Source of the DNA: Candidatus Borkfalkia ceftriaxoniphila
Lineage (GTDB): Bacteria > Bacillota > Clostridia > Christensenellales > Borkfalkiaceae
Assembly (NCBI RefSeq): GCF_004134775.1
Contig: NZ_SDOZ01000002.1
Location: 553,740-617,739 of the forward strand
DNA length: 64,000 nucleotides
Reading direction: 5' to 3'
Part shown: positions 17,335 through 25,960 of the stretch, one piece after another
Layout: the number at the start of each line of letters is the position of its first letter
Position numbering within the stretch: position 1 is the first letter of the stretch
Position numbers and translations under genes: made by a program
The notes under the pieces: model-generated
Told to the model about the DNA's origin: nothing
Database searches by the model: none
The model's input: the letters and a program-made list of their open reading frames with translations, nothing else

Positions 17335-18282
17335 ATGATCTTAAATACGGGCGCGAGGACGGACACCGTCAACTATTATGCCGAATGGCTTTTAAACAGA
17401 TTCCGTGAGGGTTATGTTCTGGCGAGAAATCCCCTGTTTCCGAACAAAGTCACGCGCTATGAATTGTGTCCCGATAAGATAGACGCGGTGTTGTTCTGTT
17501 CAAAAAATTATGCGCCTATTCTGACTCGCCTCAGAGAAATTACCGACGCATACCGAACGTATTTCCACTATACCATTACCGCCTACGGCAGAGACGTGGA
17601 GCCGAACGTGCCCGATATCCGAACGAGCATGCAAACACTGATCGAACTATCGAAAATCGTTGGCAGAAAAAAGATCGCGTGGCGGTACGATCCCGTACTG
17701 CTGACGGAAAAATATACGATCGCGCGGCATCTGGAAACGTTTGCGTATATGGCGGAAACGCTGGCGCCGTATATCGACCGCTGCATTTTCAGTTTTGTCG
17801 AAATGTACAAAAAACTGACGGTCAATATGCCCGAACTCATCGCCTTGACCGAGTCCGACAAGGAACGGCTCGCCGAGGGACTGGGCGGCATTGCGAAAAA
17901 GTTTGGAATCCGCATACAGACGTGCGGTACCAACGGAGATTATTCGTGCTACGGCATACGTTCTTCGGGCTGCGCCACTTTGGAAATTCTCGCAAACGCC
18001 AACGGCTGCGAATTTCGGGAACGCAAGCATAAGGGCCTGCGCGAGGGTTGTCACTGCATCGAAAGCCGCGATATCGGCGCTTACGATACTTGTCTCAACG
18101 GCTGTAAATACTGCTACGCAAACAAAGATATGGCAAAGGTCAGAGAAAACTTCAAACGCCACGACCCGCGCTCACCCCTCCTGCTCGGCAATCTTTTGCC
18201 CACGGACGAGGTGACGCAGGGCGCGCAGAAAAGTTTTTTGAAATCCTCCTTCGTGCAAAGTTCCCTGTTCGAATCAGATTAG
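17335..18282 (+). CDS. DUF1848 family Fe-S protein
   Basis: 315 residues; GGAAGGAGG before ATG, 18 bp after the regulator gene, so probably co-transcribed with it. Seen: N-terminal TGARTDTVNYYAEWLLNR and FREGYVLARNP as in DUF1848, a VLFCSKNYAPIL strand, and a cysteine-rich C-terminal third including CGTNGDYSCYGIRSSGC, a GCHC pair and YDTCLNGCKYCYAN. The last contains C-x3-C-x2-C, the spacing that holds a radical-SAM [4Fe-4S] cluster, but here it is about 45 residues from the C-terminus instead of the N-terminus. The biochemical role of DUF1848 is not established. Its link with a sugar regulator is notable and unexplained. Confidence 0.82.
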   Translation: MILNTGARTDTVNYYAEWLLNRFREGYVLARNPLFPNKVTRYELCPDKIDAVLFCSKNYAPILTRLREITDAYRTYFHYTITAYGRDVEPNVPDIRTSMQTLIELSKIVGRKKIAWRYDPVLLTEKYTIARHLETFAYMAETLAPYIDRCIFSFVEMYKKLTVNMPELIALTESDKERLAEGLGGIAKKFGIRIQTCGTNGDYSCYGIRSSGCATLEILANANGCEFRERKHKGLREGCHCIESRDIGAYDTCLNGCKYCYANKDMAKVRENFKRHDPRSPLLLGNLLPTDEVTQGAQKSFLKSSFVQSSLFESD

Positions 18283-18344
18283 AGCGGCGCTTTCGAAATC
18301 GCCGCGCAGAACGATCTCGGGCGGCATTTTTTACCGTAACCTGA

Positions 18345-18369
18345 TATCTGTAACCTTTGGTAACAGATA
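18345..18369. repeat. Imperfect inverted repeat
   Basis: TATCTGTAACC and GGTAACAGATA arms (one mismatch) around 3 bases, in the gap between the DUF1848 gene and the PfkB-kinase gene. It could be an RNA hairpin or protein site; nothing adjacent tells which. Confidence 0.4.
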
Positions 18370-18450
18370 AATTGAAATATTTGTGCCTTTACTATTTTTT
18401 ATATACAAAACAGCGAAAAATTATTACTTTTTAGCCAAGTCCTACAAAAA

Positions 18451-18476
18451 AGAGCCGACCCGTTCGGGTCGGCTCT
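18451..18476. terminator. Bidirectional intrinsic terminator
   Basis: 12-bp stem AGAGCCGACCCG / CGGGTCGGCTCT with a 2-nt apex, A-rich on the left so U-rich when read on the minus strand. It separates the convergent DUF1848 and PfkB-kinase genes. Confidence 0.8.
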
Positions 18477-18494
18477 CATAAAGAAGTTGAAAAT

Positions 18495-19409
18495 TCAGTT
18501 TTCGGCGAGCGCTTTTTCCAGCGTTTTTTTATCGGGAAACGCGTCGACGGCGCCGCGGGAGAGCGTGGTGAGCGCGCCGCATACGTTGCCGCGGCGAAGC
18601 ACGCGAGAAAGATCCGTTTCGCCCTCGTCCAGCGCGCTCAAAACACCCGCGAAAAAGGCGTCGCCCGCGCCCGTTGTATCTACGGGCCGCACGCGCAGCG
18701 TTTCCGCGCGCACGATCCCGCCCCGAAACGCCGCAGCGCTTCCCTTGCCGCCCAGCGTCAAAAAGACCGTCTTTCCGCCGGAGGACGCTTTTAAAAGCGC
18801 CTCTTCCTGCGTCGATTCGGGATAAAAGAGCGTCAACTCGTCTTCGGAAAACTTGACGATATCCGCGTTTTCGATATATTTTCGGTAAACATCCGCCGCC
18901 TCCGCCGCGCCTGCAAAGAGATCTTCGCGGTAATTTACGTCAAAACTCACTTTTTTACCATGCGCGCGGGCGCGTAAGATCTGTTCGTCGGCGAAAGCGC
19001 GGCCCTCCTCCTTCGAGAGGGGCACGGAGCCGATATGCACGATATCCGCGATTTTCGCGATCTTTTCCGCCGCCGCGGACTGCAATATATAATCGGCGGT
19101 GTTTTTTCGGTAAAAGGAAAAGCGGCGCTCCCCGCCCTTGTCCAGTTCCACAAAAGCAAGCGTGGTGTTGCGTTCGTTGTCCTTCCTGATTTCCAGAAAA
19201 TCGAAATTCTGCCGTTCGGCGAACGAGATGAGGAAATCGCCGACGAGGTCGTCGCCCACGCTGCCGTAAAATCCGCATGCGGCGCCCAGTTTTTTCAGCC
19301 CGCACGCAACGTTGAAGGGCGCGCCGCCTGCAAACCTGTCGTACGAAAAGATCCCGTCATGCTCTCTTCCGATGAGATCCGCCAATATTTCTCCTACGCA
19401 AATGATCAT
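18495..19409 (-). CDS. PfkB-family sugar kinase, probable fructokinase
   Basis: 304 residues. Seen: N-terminal GEILADLIG and the sugar-binding FAGGAPFNVACGLKKLGA motif (PfkB signature 1, about 26-43), GSVGDDLVGDF, and the C-terminal anion-hole/catalytic motif VDTTGAGDAFFAGVL (about 240) with the catalytic Asp in GAGD. This arrangement matches bacterial fructokinases and related ribokinase-family hexose kinases of ~300 residues. It acts in the cytoplasm, phosphorylating a free sugar with ATP. It has its own extended -10 (TG-A-TATAAT) and a GGGAGGAG site, and stands alone between terminators. Fructose as substrate is the common case but is not proven here. Confidence 0.82.
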   Translation of the reverse strand: MIICVGEILADLIGREHDGIFSYDRFAGGAPFNVACGLKKLGAACGFYGSVGDDLVGDFLISFAERQNFDFLEIRKDNERNTTLAFVELDKGGERRFSFYRKNTADYILQSAAAEKIAKIADIVHIGSVPLSKEEGRAFADEQILRARAHGKKVSFDVNYREDLFAGAAEAADVYRKYIENADIVKFSEDELTLFYPESTQEEALLKASSGGKTVFLTLGGKGSAAAFRGGIVRAETLRVRPVDTTGAGDAFFAGVLSALDEGETDLSRVLRRGNVCGALTTLSRGAVDAFPDKKTLEKALAEN

Positions 19410-19475
19410 TTTTCTTCTCCTCCCTCGTTTTGTGCGGATATTATATCACGTTTCCCCGCAAAAGTCACCCGATAA

Positions 19476-19504
19476 AAAGACCCGTCCAGATCGGGCAGGT
19501 CTTT
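19476..19504 (-). terminator. Probable terminator after the PocR-AraC regulator
   Basis: AAAGACC and GGTCTTT arms with an inner CCCG/CGGG complement, directly after the stop codon at 19504. The stem is interrupted, so termination may be partial and some read-through into the PfkB-kinase gene is possible. Confidence 0.5.
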
Positions 19505-20766
19505 CAGTTTAAACTCTTTCTGTATTTCGCGGGCGTGACGCCGACGTATTTTTTAAAAATTTTGATGAAATAATTGCTGTCGTTATACCCCACGCGCTCG
19601 GACGTGGATTCCACCGAAACACCCTCCATTAAGAGCGCTTTTGCCTTTTCCACACGCACTTTGGCGAGATAATCGCTGAACGTGACCCCCATTTCGCGGC
19701 GGAACAGATGGCTCAGGTAATAGGTGCTAACGAACACTTCCTGCGCAAGGCTGTCGAGGTTGATGTCCTCGGCGTAATGCGCGTTGATAAAGCGGATCGC
19801 TTTTGCGAGATGCTCGCTCGTATTCTTCTTGCCGCGGCTCTTATACACCACGTCGAGAAAATCGTCCAGAATTTCCACCGTACCGCGGCACAAATCGGGA
19901 AAATCCGTATTGTCCAGCAAAAGTTTGGAATTCTTTTTGATGATATCCGTCAGCGAGGCAAGGGGAGCGCCCGCCTCGACGGCGCTGCGCGATAAAAAGG
20001 CACAGAATTCGTACAGTTTCGCCTTGATGATCTCCAGATCGCCGCTCGCGAAAGAAAAAATTTCGTTTAAAAAGCGGTTGATGATGTTTTTCGCCTTATT
20101 CCGATCCCCCAACTGTACGTAAGCGATGAGTTCCTTTTCCAGTTCGATGGGATATTTGTTATAGCGCGGCTGGCTCGACTCGCGGATCTGCATTTCGCGC
20201 GCCGCCTTCATCCGTTCGAGGTTGAGGCGCGAAAGTTCCAGCCGCTGTTCGAGATATTTTTTCTCCTCGATGACCATGTAGTTGACGAGCGTCATCAGCA
20301 TTTCCGAAACGCTGGTCATGTTTTCGCAGGCGACCTGTCTGATCTTGGAAAAATCGAAGTCCGCATCGAGGTTTACGCCGAGTTCCGCGCACTTTTCGCG
20401 GAATTCATCCTCGAAAAACTCGTCGTTTTCCCACAAAATGACGGGCCCCGACGTGATATAGCCGATCGCTTCTCCCTCCACCACCACGGGGGTGATGCAC
20501 ATGATCAGCCCGCACGGCGTTTCATAGATATAGCCGCTGCCCAGTTCCTGCGCTTTTTTGCCGCTGTACACGATCTTTTCGCGGCAGGAATGGTTGTCCT
20601 TGATGAGATTGCAGATAGAATCGTTTTTCCGTACGCAAAGTTGCTCTTCACCGTTTAAATCGTAAAGAGCGACGTCCAAACCGCTCGTATTCGCATAATT
20701 GCGGAACAGTTTTTCAAGTTCTTTGAAGTTAAGGATATTTTTCAGATTCGCATTTTTTAAATTCAT
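19504..20766 (-). CDS. PocR-domain AraC-family transcriptional regulator
   Basis: 420 residues from the ATG at 20766, which overlaps the TGA of the DUF2284 gene (ATGA), so translation is coupled. Seen: an N-terminal PocR sensory domain at about 10-165, with CNLIKDNHSC, a YIYETPCGLIMCITPVVV stretch and GYITSGPVILW; then a helical linker; then a C-terminal double helix-turn-helix of the AraC type (INLDSLAQEVFVSTYYLSHL and VGYNDSNYFIKIFKKYVG). In characterised PocR the domain belongs to a regulator of propanediol use and is thought to sense small molecules. Co-occurrence with a corrinoid protein and its reactivase implies that this protein activates methyl-transfer genes in response to a methylated or C1-C3 substrate. 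The effector is unknown. Confidence 0.88.
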   Translation of the reverse strand: MNLKNANLKNILNFKELEKLFRNYANTSGLDVALYDLNGEEQLCVRKNDSICNLIKDNHSCREKIVYSGKKAQELGSGYIYETPCGLIMCITPVVVEGEAIGYITSGPVILWENDEFFEDEFREKCAELGVNLDADFDFSKIRQVACENMTSVSEMLMTLVNYMVIEEKKYLEQRLELSRLNLERMKAAREMQIRESSQPRYNKYPIELEKELIAYVQLGDRNKAKNIINRFLNEIFSFASGDLEIIKAKLYEFCAFLSRSAVEAGAPLASLTDIIKKNSKLLLDNTDFPDLCRGTVEILDDFLDVVYKSRGKKNTSEHLAKAIRFINAHYAEDINLDSLAQEVFVSTYYLSHLFRREMGVTFSDYLAKVRVEKAKALLMEGVSVESTSERVGYNDSNYFIKIFKKYVGVTPAKYRKSLN

Positions 20767-21296
20767 TTGCAATTCAAGAATACTACGGAAAAATACGTGA
20801 CGGTATTCTCGCCATTAGTATAATTGATTTTTGCGGTTTTGGCAAGGGATACCACGTTGATTCCGCACGCTTCCACAGAAGATTTTGCCTTTTCGGGAAA
20901 ACGGCAGGGTTCGGGATAGGCGCATTTCTTGCATACGTTGCACCCGCCCGCGCCTAAAACGCGCGCATTTTCGGGAAGACAGGGACGGATGAGATCCTCG
21001 ACTTCGTCGTGCACGAGCCGCGCGGCGAACATTCCCTCGATATCGAAACTGTCCTCCACCTCGTGTCTGGTCGTGAACACGAACGCATAGCGGTACGCCG
21101 TATATCTGGATTTCAGTTCTTCGAGCGTGCCCACGTGGGGCGGGCACATCCAGGACTTGTTATAATTGCCGCAGTAATTGGCGCGGCAGGCTGCGACCAC
21201 CTCTTCGGAAAATTCGATATCTTTCACCTCGACCACCGCCCATTGGTGGATACGTCCGTTTGCCGCTTGCAGGATCTTGTCAATCGTCGTACGCAT
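20763..21296 (-). CDS. DUF2284 predicted metal-binding protein
   Basis: 177 residues. Seen: CRANYCGNYNKSWMCPPHVG at about 38-57 and GGCNVCKKCAYPEPCRFPEK at about 125-145, giving at least seven cysteines in the two blocks expected for DUF2284, a predicted metal or Fe-S binding family. It overlaps the upstream reactivase gene by 17 bp and the downstream regulator by 4 bp. DUF2284 genes are known neighbours of corrinoid methyltransferase clusters. A role in electron delivery or cofactor handling for the reactivase is plausible, but no function is established. Confidence 0.82.
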   Translation of the reverse strand: MRTTIDKILQAANGRIHQWAVVEVKDIEFSEEVVAACRANYCGNYNKSWMCPPHVGTLEELKSRYTAYRYAFVFTTRHEVEDSFDIEGMFAARLVHDEVEDLIRPCLPENARVLGAGGCNVCKKCAYPEPCRFPEKAKSSVEACGINVVSLAKTAKINYTNGENTVTYFSVVFLNCK

Positions 21297-22758
21297 CGCT
21301 CTCTCCGAAATTCATATTGGAAATATACTCGTCCATAAACGCCGCGTCCGCCGAAAGGTCGATGTATTCCGCGCCCCGCGCGAGTTCCTGCGCGCGTTCC
21401 AGATTTTTTGCGGCGCAAAGACACATTTTCGTTCCCGCAAGCGCGGAATTACCGATCACTTCGATCTTGTCTTTCAATTCTTCGGGCAAAAGCCCCACTT
21501 CGACGGCGTTGTCGCGGTCGAGATAAAAGCCGAGCCCGCCCGCAATGTACAGGCGGTCGACTTTTTCGAAATCCAACCCCGCGCGTTGCAGCAAAACGCG
21601 GATGCCCGCGTAGATCGCGCTCTTTGCGAGTTGGAAATTGCGCACGTCTTTCTGCGATATGTACACGTTTTCCGAAAGATAAAAGCGCTCTTCGTCGCCC
21701 GTGAAAGCGCCCGTCCCGTCTATGACGTTTTCGCGCAGCATCAAAGCGATCGCGTCCACCAGCCCCGCGCCGCAGATACCGACGGCGGGCGCGCCGCCGA
21801 TGGTCGTGTATTCGAGTTTTCCGTCCTTGCGGCATACGCTGTCGATCGCGCCCGACACGCCGCCCGTGCCGCATTCGATGTTGGCGCCCTCGAAACAGGG
21901 GCCCGCCGCCGTGGAGGTAGAAAGAAATTTGCCGTCAACGTGCAAAAGCATTTCTCCGTTCGTGCCGATATCCACCAAAAGATCGTTGCCAGCGGAAAGG
22001 TTTGCCGCGAGCCCGCCCGCAACGATATCCGCGCCGAGATACGCCGCAACAGATGGCAAAAGGACGATTTCTTCGACGGGTAAGGACAATTCCGCGCCCG
22101 AAAGGCGCACGATATCGAGAAATTCGGCGGTAAAGGGATACTGCCCGATGCCTTTAACGCTCTTTTGCAAAAACAGATGCAGCATGGTCGTATTGCCGCA
22201 CACGGCGAGCCGTTTTAAGGTCGGCAACGAATATTTCTGCATGAATGTATGCAGCATATCGCGCGTCTGATCCAAGACGCACCGTTGCAATGCCGCGGCG
22301 TTGCCCTCATTCGCGCTGACGATGCGGCTGATGACGTCCGCTCCGTAGGCGCCCTGGCTGTTCAAAACGCCCGAAGTTTCGATCTCCGCGCCCGTTTTCA
22401 GATCGACGAGCGAAAAAGCCATCGTCGTGGTGCCGATGTCCAGCGCGACGCCGAACCCCTCTTCCCCGTCCGCCGCGGACAGCGCCGCGCGCGCGTAGGT
22501 GAGCCCGCCGCCCTCGGTTTCGAAAACTTCCACCGCGCAGTCGTTCCCGACGGTCGCCAGACAGGAAAGGACGAAATCTTCCCGTTGGTTCTCGAACGCG
22601 CCCTGCAAAACTTTCACTTTACACTTGCCGCAACTGCCGCGGCCGCCGCAGCGCGCCGTGATATGATAGCCGTGTCTTTGCAAAAGCGCGAGAAGATTTT
22701 CCCCTTTTTCGCACTCCAATTCGCGCGTATTGCCGCCCGAGAGAACTTTTACGATCAT
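21280..22758 (-). CDS. RACo-type reductive activator of corrinoid proteins
   Basis: 492 residues. Seen: N-terminal plant-type [2Fe-2S] ferredoxin domain at about 1-80 with CGGRGSCGKCKVKVL and a fourth Cys in LSCLATVG; a linker; and an ASKHA ATPase domain from about 100 (VALDIGTTTMAFSLVDL phosphate-1 motif, LVDIGTNGEMLL phosphate-2, and a C-terminal YIAGGLGFYLDRDNAV region). This is the RACo/DUF4445 family, which uses ATP and low-potential electrons to reduce inactive Co(II) back to Co(I) on corrinoid proteins. It is shorter than Carboxydothermus RACo (about 630). The gene follows the corrinoid-protein gene after an intrinsic terminator, so it is probably made in smaller amounts. Confidence 0.9.
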   Translation of the reverse strand: MIVKVLSGGNTRELECEKGENLLALLQRHGYHITARCGGRGSCGKCKVKVLQGAFENQREDFVLSCLATVGNDCAVEVFETEGGGLTYARAALSAADGEEGFGVALDIGTTTMAFSLVDLKTGAEIETSGVLNSQGAYGADVISRIVSANEGNAAALQRCVLDQTRDMLHTFMQKYSLPTLKRLAVCGNTTMLHLFLQKSVKGIGQYPFTAEFLDIVRLSGAELSLPVEEIVLLPSVAAYLGADIVAGGLAANLSAGNDLLVDIGTNGEMLLHVDGKFLSTSTAAGPCFEGANIECGTGGVSGAIDSVCRKDGKLEYTTIGGAPAVGICGAGLVDAIALMLRENVIDGTGAFTGDEERFYLSENVYISQKDVRNFQLAKSAIYAGIRVLLQRAGLDFEKVDRLYIAGGLGFYLDRDNAVEVGLLPEELKDKIEVIGNSALAGTKMCLCAAKNLERAQELARGAEYIDLSADAAFMDEYISNMNFGESDAYDD

Positions 22759-22780
22759 TTTTTTGCCTCCGTCAGATGAA

Positions 22781-22806
22781 AAAAGGCAGTTTTAAAACTG
22801 CCTTTT
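22781..22806 (-). terminator. Intra-operon terminator between corrinoid protein and reactivase
   Basis: A perfect 26-bp palindrome, AAAAGGCAGTTTT / AAAACTGCCTTTT, with additional U residues at the 3' side on the minus strand. It lies 14 bp after the corrinoid-protein gene and 22 bp before the reactivase gene. Partial termination would favour corrinoid protein over its activator. Confidence 0.75.
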
Positions 22807-22820
22807 CCGCTATTGAACGA

Positions 22821-23453
22821 TCAATCGAAATAAGAACGCGCTTTTTCCGCCGCGCTCGCCGCGTCGGGAGTATAGGCATCGGCGCCGATCTCGTCCGCAA
22901 AGGCCTGCGTTACGGGCGCGCCGCCCACCATCACTTTTACCTTATCGCGGATGCCTGCGGCTTTGAGCGCCTCGATGACGTCTTTCTGGTACATCATCGT
23001 GGTCGTCAGAAGCGAAGACAGGCAGACGATGTCCGCATTGTTGTCTTTGACGGCCTGTACCACCTTTTCCGCGTCGCAGTCCACGCCGAGGTCGATAACG
23101 CGAAGGCCCGTGCCCTCGATCATCATCTTGACGAGGTTTTTGCCGATATCGTGCAAGTCGCCCTTGACCGTGCAGATGACCGCCGTGCCGACGGGCTCCA
23201 CGCCCGTTTCCGCCAAAGCGGGTTTCAGAACGGTGAGCGCCGCGTTCATCGCTCTTGCCGCGATGAGAACTTCGGGAACGAACACTTCGTTATTCTTGAA
23301 TTTTTCTCCGATGATGCCCATGCCGACGATCAGACCCTGGGTGAGAATGTCTTTGGGCGTTACGCCGTTTGCCAACTCTTCCGTTACGAGAGCCGCCAAG
23401 TCCTTTGCTTTACCGCGCTGTAAAAGCGTGGACATTTCCTCAAATCTTGCCAT
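22821..23453 (-). CDS. Corrinoid (cobalamin-binding) methyl-transfer protein
   Basis: 210 residues, the usual size of MtgC/MtbC/MtaC-type proteins. Seen: an N-terminal four-helix cap (GLIVGMGIIGEKFKNNEVFVP, about 40-65) and a C-terminal Rossmann-type B12 domain with GDLHDIGKNLV (about 98-108), the D-x-H-x-x-G motif whose His is the lower cobalt ligand, then SSLLTTTM and VMVGGAPVT. It carries a methyl group between a substrate-specific methyltransferase and an acceptor. No methyltransferase gene is adjacent. GGAGGA and an extended -10 (TGCTATAAT at 23489-23484) precede it. It heads the operon with the reactivase, the DUF2284 protein and the PocR regulator. Confidence 0.93.
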   Translation of the reverse strand: MARFEEMSTLLQRGKAKDLAALVTEELANGVTPKDILTQGLIVGMGIIGEKFKNNEVFVPEVLIAARAMNAALTVLKPALAETGVEPVGTAVICTVKGDLHDIGKNLVKMMIEGTGLRVIDLGVDCDAEKVVQAVKDNNADIVCLSSLLTTTMMYQKDVIEALKAAGIRDKVKVMVGGAPVTQAFADEIGADAYTPDAASAAEKARSYFD

Positions 23454-23684
23454 AATTCCTCCGAATTTTTAAAGGTTACATGAATTATAGCACAAGCGCG
23501 ATCAAAAAATAAGCGATTGTTTTGCCGAAAATAAGTAATATATTGCGATTTCACCCCGATTTCCGAGAAAAAAACAGTAAAATCTTGCTATTGGACGATT
23601 TGCCGTCCGCCGCGTCGCGCCGACCGCTTTTCGTTATGCCTCTATAATACAATAAAAATCCAAATAAGCAAAGTGAAATTCTTG

Positions 23685-23712
23685 TTGAAAAACAGTAAAA
23701 TTATGTTATAAT
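23685..23712 (+). promoter_or_regulatory. Promoter of the alpha/beta-hydrolase gene (leaderless geometry)
   Basis: TTGAAA (23685-23690), 16-bp spacer, TATAAT (23707-23712). The ATG at 23719 begins 7 bp after the -10, at the expected transcription start. A 14-bp motif AAAAACAGTAAAAT in this promoter (23688-23701) also occurs at 23570-23583. The rest of the 23454-23684 gap shows only the corrinoid-protein promoter. Confidence 0.75.
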
Positions 23713-23718
23713 GGTCGT

Positions 23719-24603
23719 ATGTTAGATAAATTCATAATTTCTTGCACCCGAAAACTGATCGGGAGTTCGGATAAAAAACGCAAAAAGACGCAGAAACCTC
23801 TGGACGGCGTGGACGTCGCGCGCGATATCATGACCGAAAACGAGCCTGTTTTTTACGACGTTTACCGCGACTGCGCGCGGCAAGGGGCGCTTCCCGTCAT
23901 CTTCGACATTCACGGGGGCGGCTGGGTGTACGGCGACAAGGCGCTCAACGACGTGTACATAACCCATCTCGCCAGGCGCGGATACGCCGTCGTCAGCCCC
24001 GAATATCGGCTTCTCGCGGACGGCGCCGATCTGAAAGCGCAAATCAAAGACCTTTCCGACTGCATGGCGGACGCCTATAAAAGGAGGGAAGAACTCGGGT
24101 TGGATTTTTCGCGCGCATACCTCGCGGGCGATTCGGCGGGAGGACATCTCGCGACGCTCCTTTGGTCGATCGCGCACAGCGAACGGTTGCAGGCGCTGTA
24201 CGGCGTGCAGGCGCCGCCCTTTTCCGTGCGCGCGATCGGGCTTTCGCATCCCGTGCCCGATCCTGCCGCAAAACTCGGCGGCGTGATGGGCGCGAACCTC
24301 AGAATGCTGCAAAAACATTTTTCAAAAGATCCCGAGATCCTACAAAATATGAGCATCTGCCGCTTCGCGAAGGAGATACCTCTGCCGAAAATTTTTCTGA
24401 TCAGTTGCGGAAAAGACGCGCTATCTCCCCTGTCCGTGGATTTCGCGCATTGGCTGGAAGAAAACGGCGCGGAGTACGTTTTCAAATTTTACGATAAGAA
24501 AGATCATCCGAAACTCAGCCATGTTTTCGACGTGGCGTTCCCCCACTACGAAGAATCGCAGCAGGCGATCTCGGAAATGCTCGACTTTTTCGAAAAAGCA
24601 TGA
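23719..24603 (+). CDS. Alpha/beta-hydrolase, HSL-type esterase
   Basis: 294 residues, no signal peptide. Seen: oxyanion-hole motif HGGGW at about residue 72, the nucleophile elbow GDSAGG at about 140 (catalytic Ser), an acid-bearing SCGKDALSPLS at about 230 and a C-terminal KLSHVFDV His at about 272, giving the hormone-sensitive-lipase-like catalytic triad. Such enzymes hydrolyse short acyl esters, for example acetyl groups on sugars; the physiological substrate cannot be read. No Shine-Dalgarno precedes the ATG, and the promoter -10 is 6 bp upstream, so a leaderless mRNA is expected. It is convergent with the oxidoreductase operon and ends at a terminator. Confidence 0.85.
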   Translation: MLDKFIISCTRKLIGSSDKKRKKTQKPLDGVDVARDIMTENEPVFYDVYRDCARQGALPVIFDIHGGGWVYGDKALNDVYITHLARRGYAVVSPEYRLLADGADLKAQIKDLSDCMADAYKRREELGLDFSRAYLAGDSAGGHLATLLWSIAHSERLQALYGVQAPPFSVRAIGLSHPVPDPAAKLGGVMGANLRMLQKHFSKDPEILQNMSICRFAKEIPLPKIFLISCGKDALSPLSVDFAHWLEENGAEYVFKFYDKKDHPKLSHVFDVAFPHYEESQQAISEMLDFFEKA

Positions 24604-24605
24604 AA

Positions 24606-24634
24606 AAAGCGCCCGATCTCAGATCGGGCGCTTT
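24606..24634. terminator. Bidirectional intrinsic terminator
   Basis: 14-bp stem AAAGCGCCCGATCT / AGATCGGGCGCTTT with a 1-nt apex between the convergent hydrolase and 2-oxoacid oxidoreductase genes. Confidence 0.85.
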
Positions 24635-24675
24635 CGCATACCTCACGCCTATACCGCGAAAGCGGGGCGGGCGTT

Positions 24676-25221
24676 TTATTTTTTCAAGCCTTCGTCTGCG
24701 GCCGCAAGGCCGAGGCGGAACGCCTTTTCATTGATGCCGATCAGGTTCGGCTTTGCGGCAAATTTTTCGTGCAGGCAGGCGAGAATACTGCGCTCGGAAA
24801 CCGCGCCTGTCAGCGCGCAGAGCGCGCCCGTCATTACCATGTTGGCGGAACGCACGTCGCCCGCCTCGTGCGCCAGATCGTTTGCCATCAGCACGAGAGA
24901 ACGCATGTCGTCGCGCCCCGAAAAACCGTCGGAAAGGTTGCCGTTGATGAGGATCAGCCCGTTCGGGACTACGTTTTTGGCAAAACGGTGCAGGCTGGGC
25001 GCGTTCATCGCGATGAGCACGTCGGGCTTGGTGCATAAGGGCGAGGCAATGGGCGTGCGGGAAATGATGACCGCGCAGTTTGCCGTACCGCCGCGCATTT
25101 CAGGCCCGTAAGCGGGAAGATAAGAAACTTCCTTGCCCTCAATCAGCCCGCTCTCCGTCCAAAAGCGTCCCATGCTCAAAATGCCCTGACCGCCCATGCC
25201 CGCAAAGAGAAATTTTTTCAT
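24676..25221 (-). CDS. 2-oxoacid:ferredoxin oxidoreductase, gamma subunit
   Basis: 181 residues. Seen: N-terminal FAGMGGQGILSMGRF, the Rossmann-like GxGGQG motif of the gamma subunit, then SYLPAYGPEMRGGTANCAVIIS, the conserved glycine-rich part near residues 35-55. It overlaps the beta-subunit gene by 4 bp (ATGA) and is the last gene of the operon. It joins alpha, beta and ferredoxin subunits in an enzyme that converts a 2-oxoacid plus CoA to an acyl-CoA, CO2 and reduced ferredoxin. The exact 2-oxoacid (2-oxoglutarate or branched-chain) is not determined by this subunit. Confidence 0.92.
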   Translation of the reverse strand: MKKFLFAGMGGQGILSMGRFWTESGLIEGKEVSYLPAYGPEMRGGTANCAVIISRTPIASPLCTKPDVLIAMNAPSLHRFAKNVVPNGLILINGNLSDGFSGRDDMRSLVLMANDLAHEAGDVRSANMVMTGALCALTGAVSERSILACLHEKFAAKPNLIGINEKAFRLGLAAADEGLKK

Positions 25222-25960
25222 GCTTCCTCCTTCGACTTATCCCGATATACGCCGAGCGGGAAAGTACGGGACGTCTGTTCTTTCATGAATTCCAACGCGC
25301 CGACAGGCGTCATGTGCCAGTTCGTCGGGCAGGATACGAGCACTTCCACAAACGAATAGCCCTTGCCTTCCTTCTGGAATTGCAAGGCTTTTTTGATGGC
25401 TTTTTTCGCCGCAAGAACGTGCTTTACGTCGTGCGTGGAAACGCGCTCGATATAATAGGGCGCGTCGAGCGTCGCCAAAAGTTCGCATACGCGGATGGGA
25501 TACCCGTTGACGGCCGCGTCGCGCCCGCTCTGGCAGGTAGTCGCCTTTTGCCCGAGCAGCGTGGTGGGCGCCATCTGTCCGCCCGTCATACCGTAAATAC
25601 TGTTGTTGATAAAGATGATGGTGATATGCTCGCCGCGCGCCGCCGCATGGACCGTTTCCGCCATGCCGATGCTCGCAAGGTCGCCGTCGCCCTGATACAC
25701 GAACACCATTTTGTCGGGATGGCAGCGCTTGACGCCCGTCGCCACCGCGGGGGCGCGGCCGTGCGCCGCTTCCAGCATATCGCAGTTGAAATAGTCGTAC
25801 GCGAACACCGCGCACCCCACGGGCGCGATGCCGATACATTGTTCCTGTACGCCCAATTCTTCGAGGCTTTCCGCCACCAGCCTGTGCACGATGCCGTGCG
25901 TACAGCCGGGACAGTAATGCAAGGGCACGTCGGTCAGCATTTTCGTCTTTTCGAATACTT

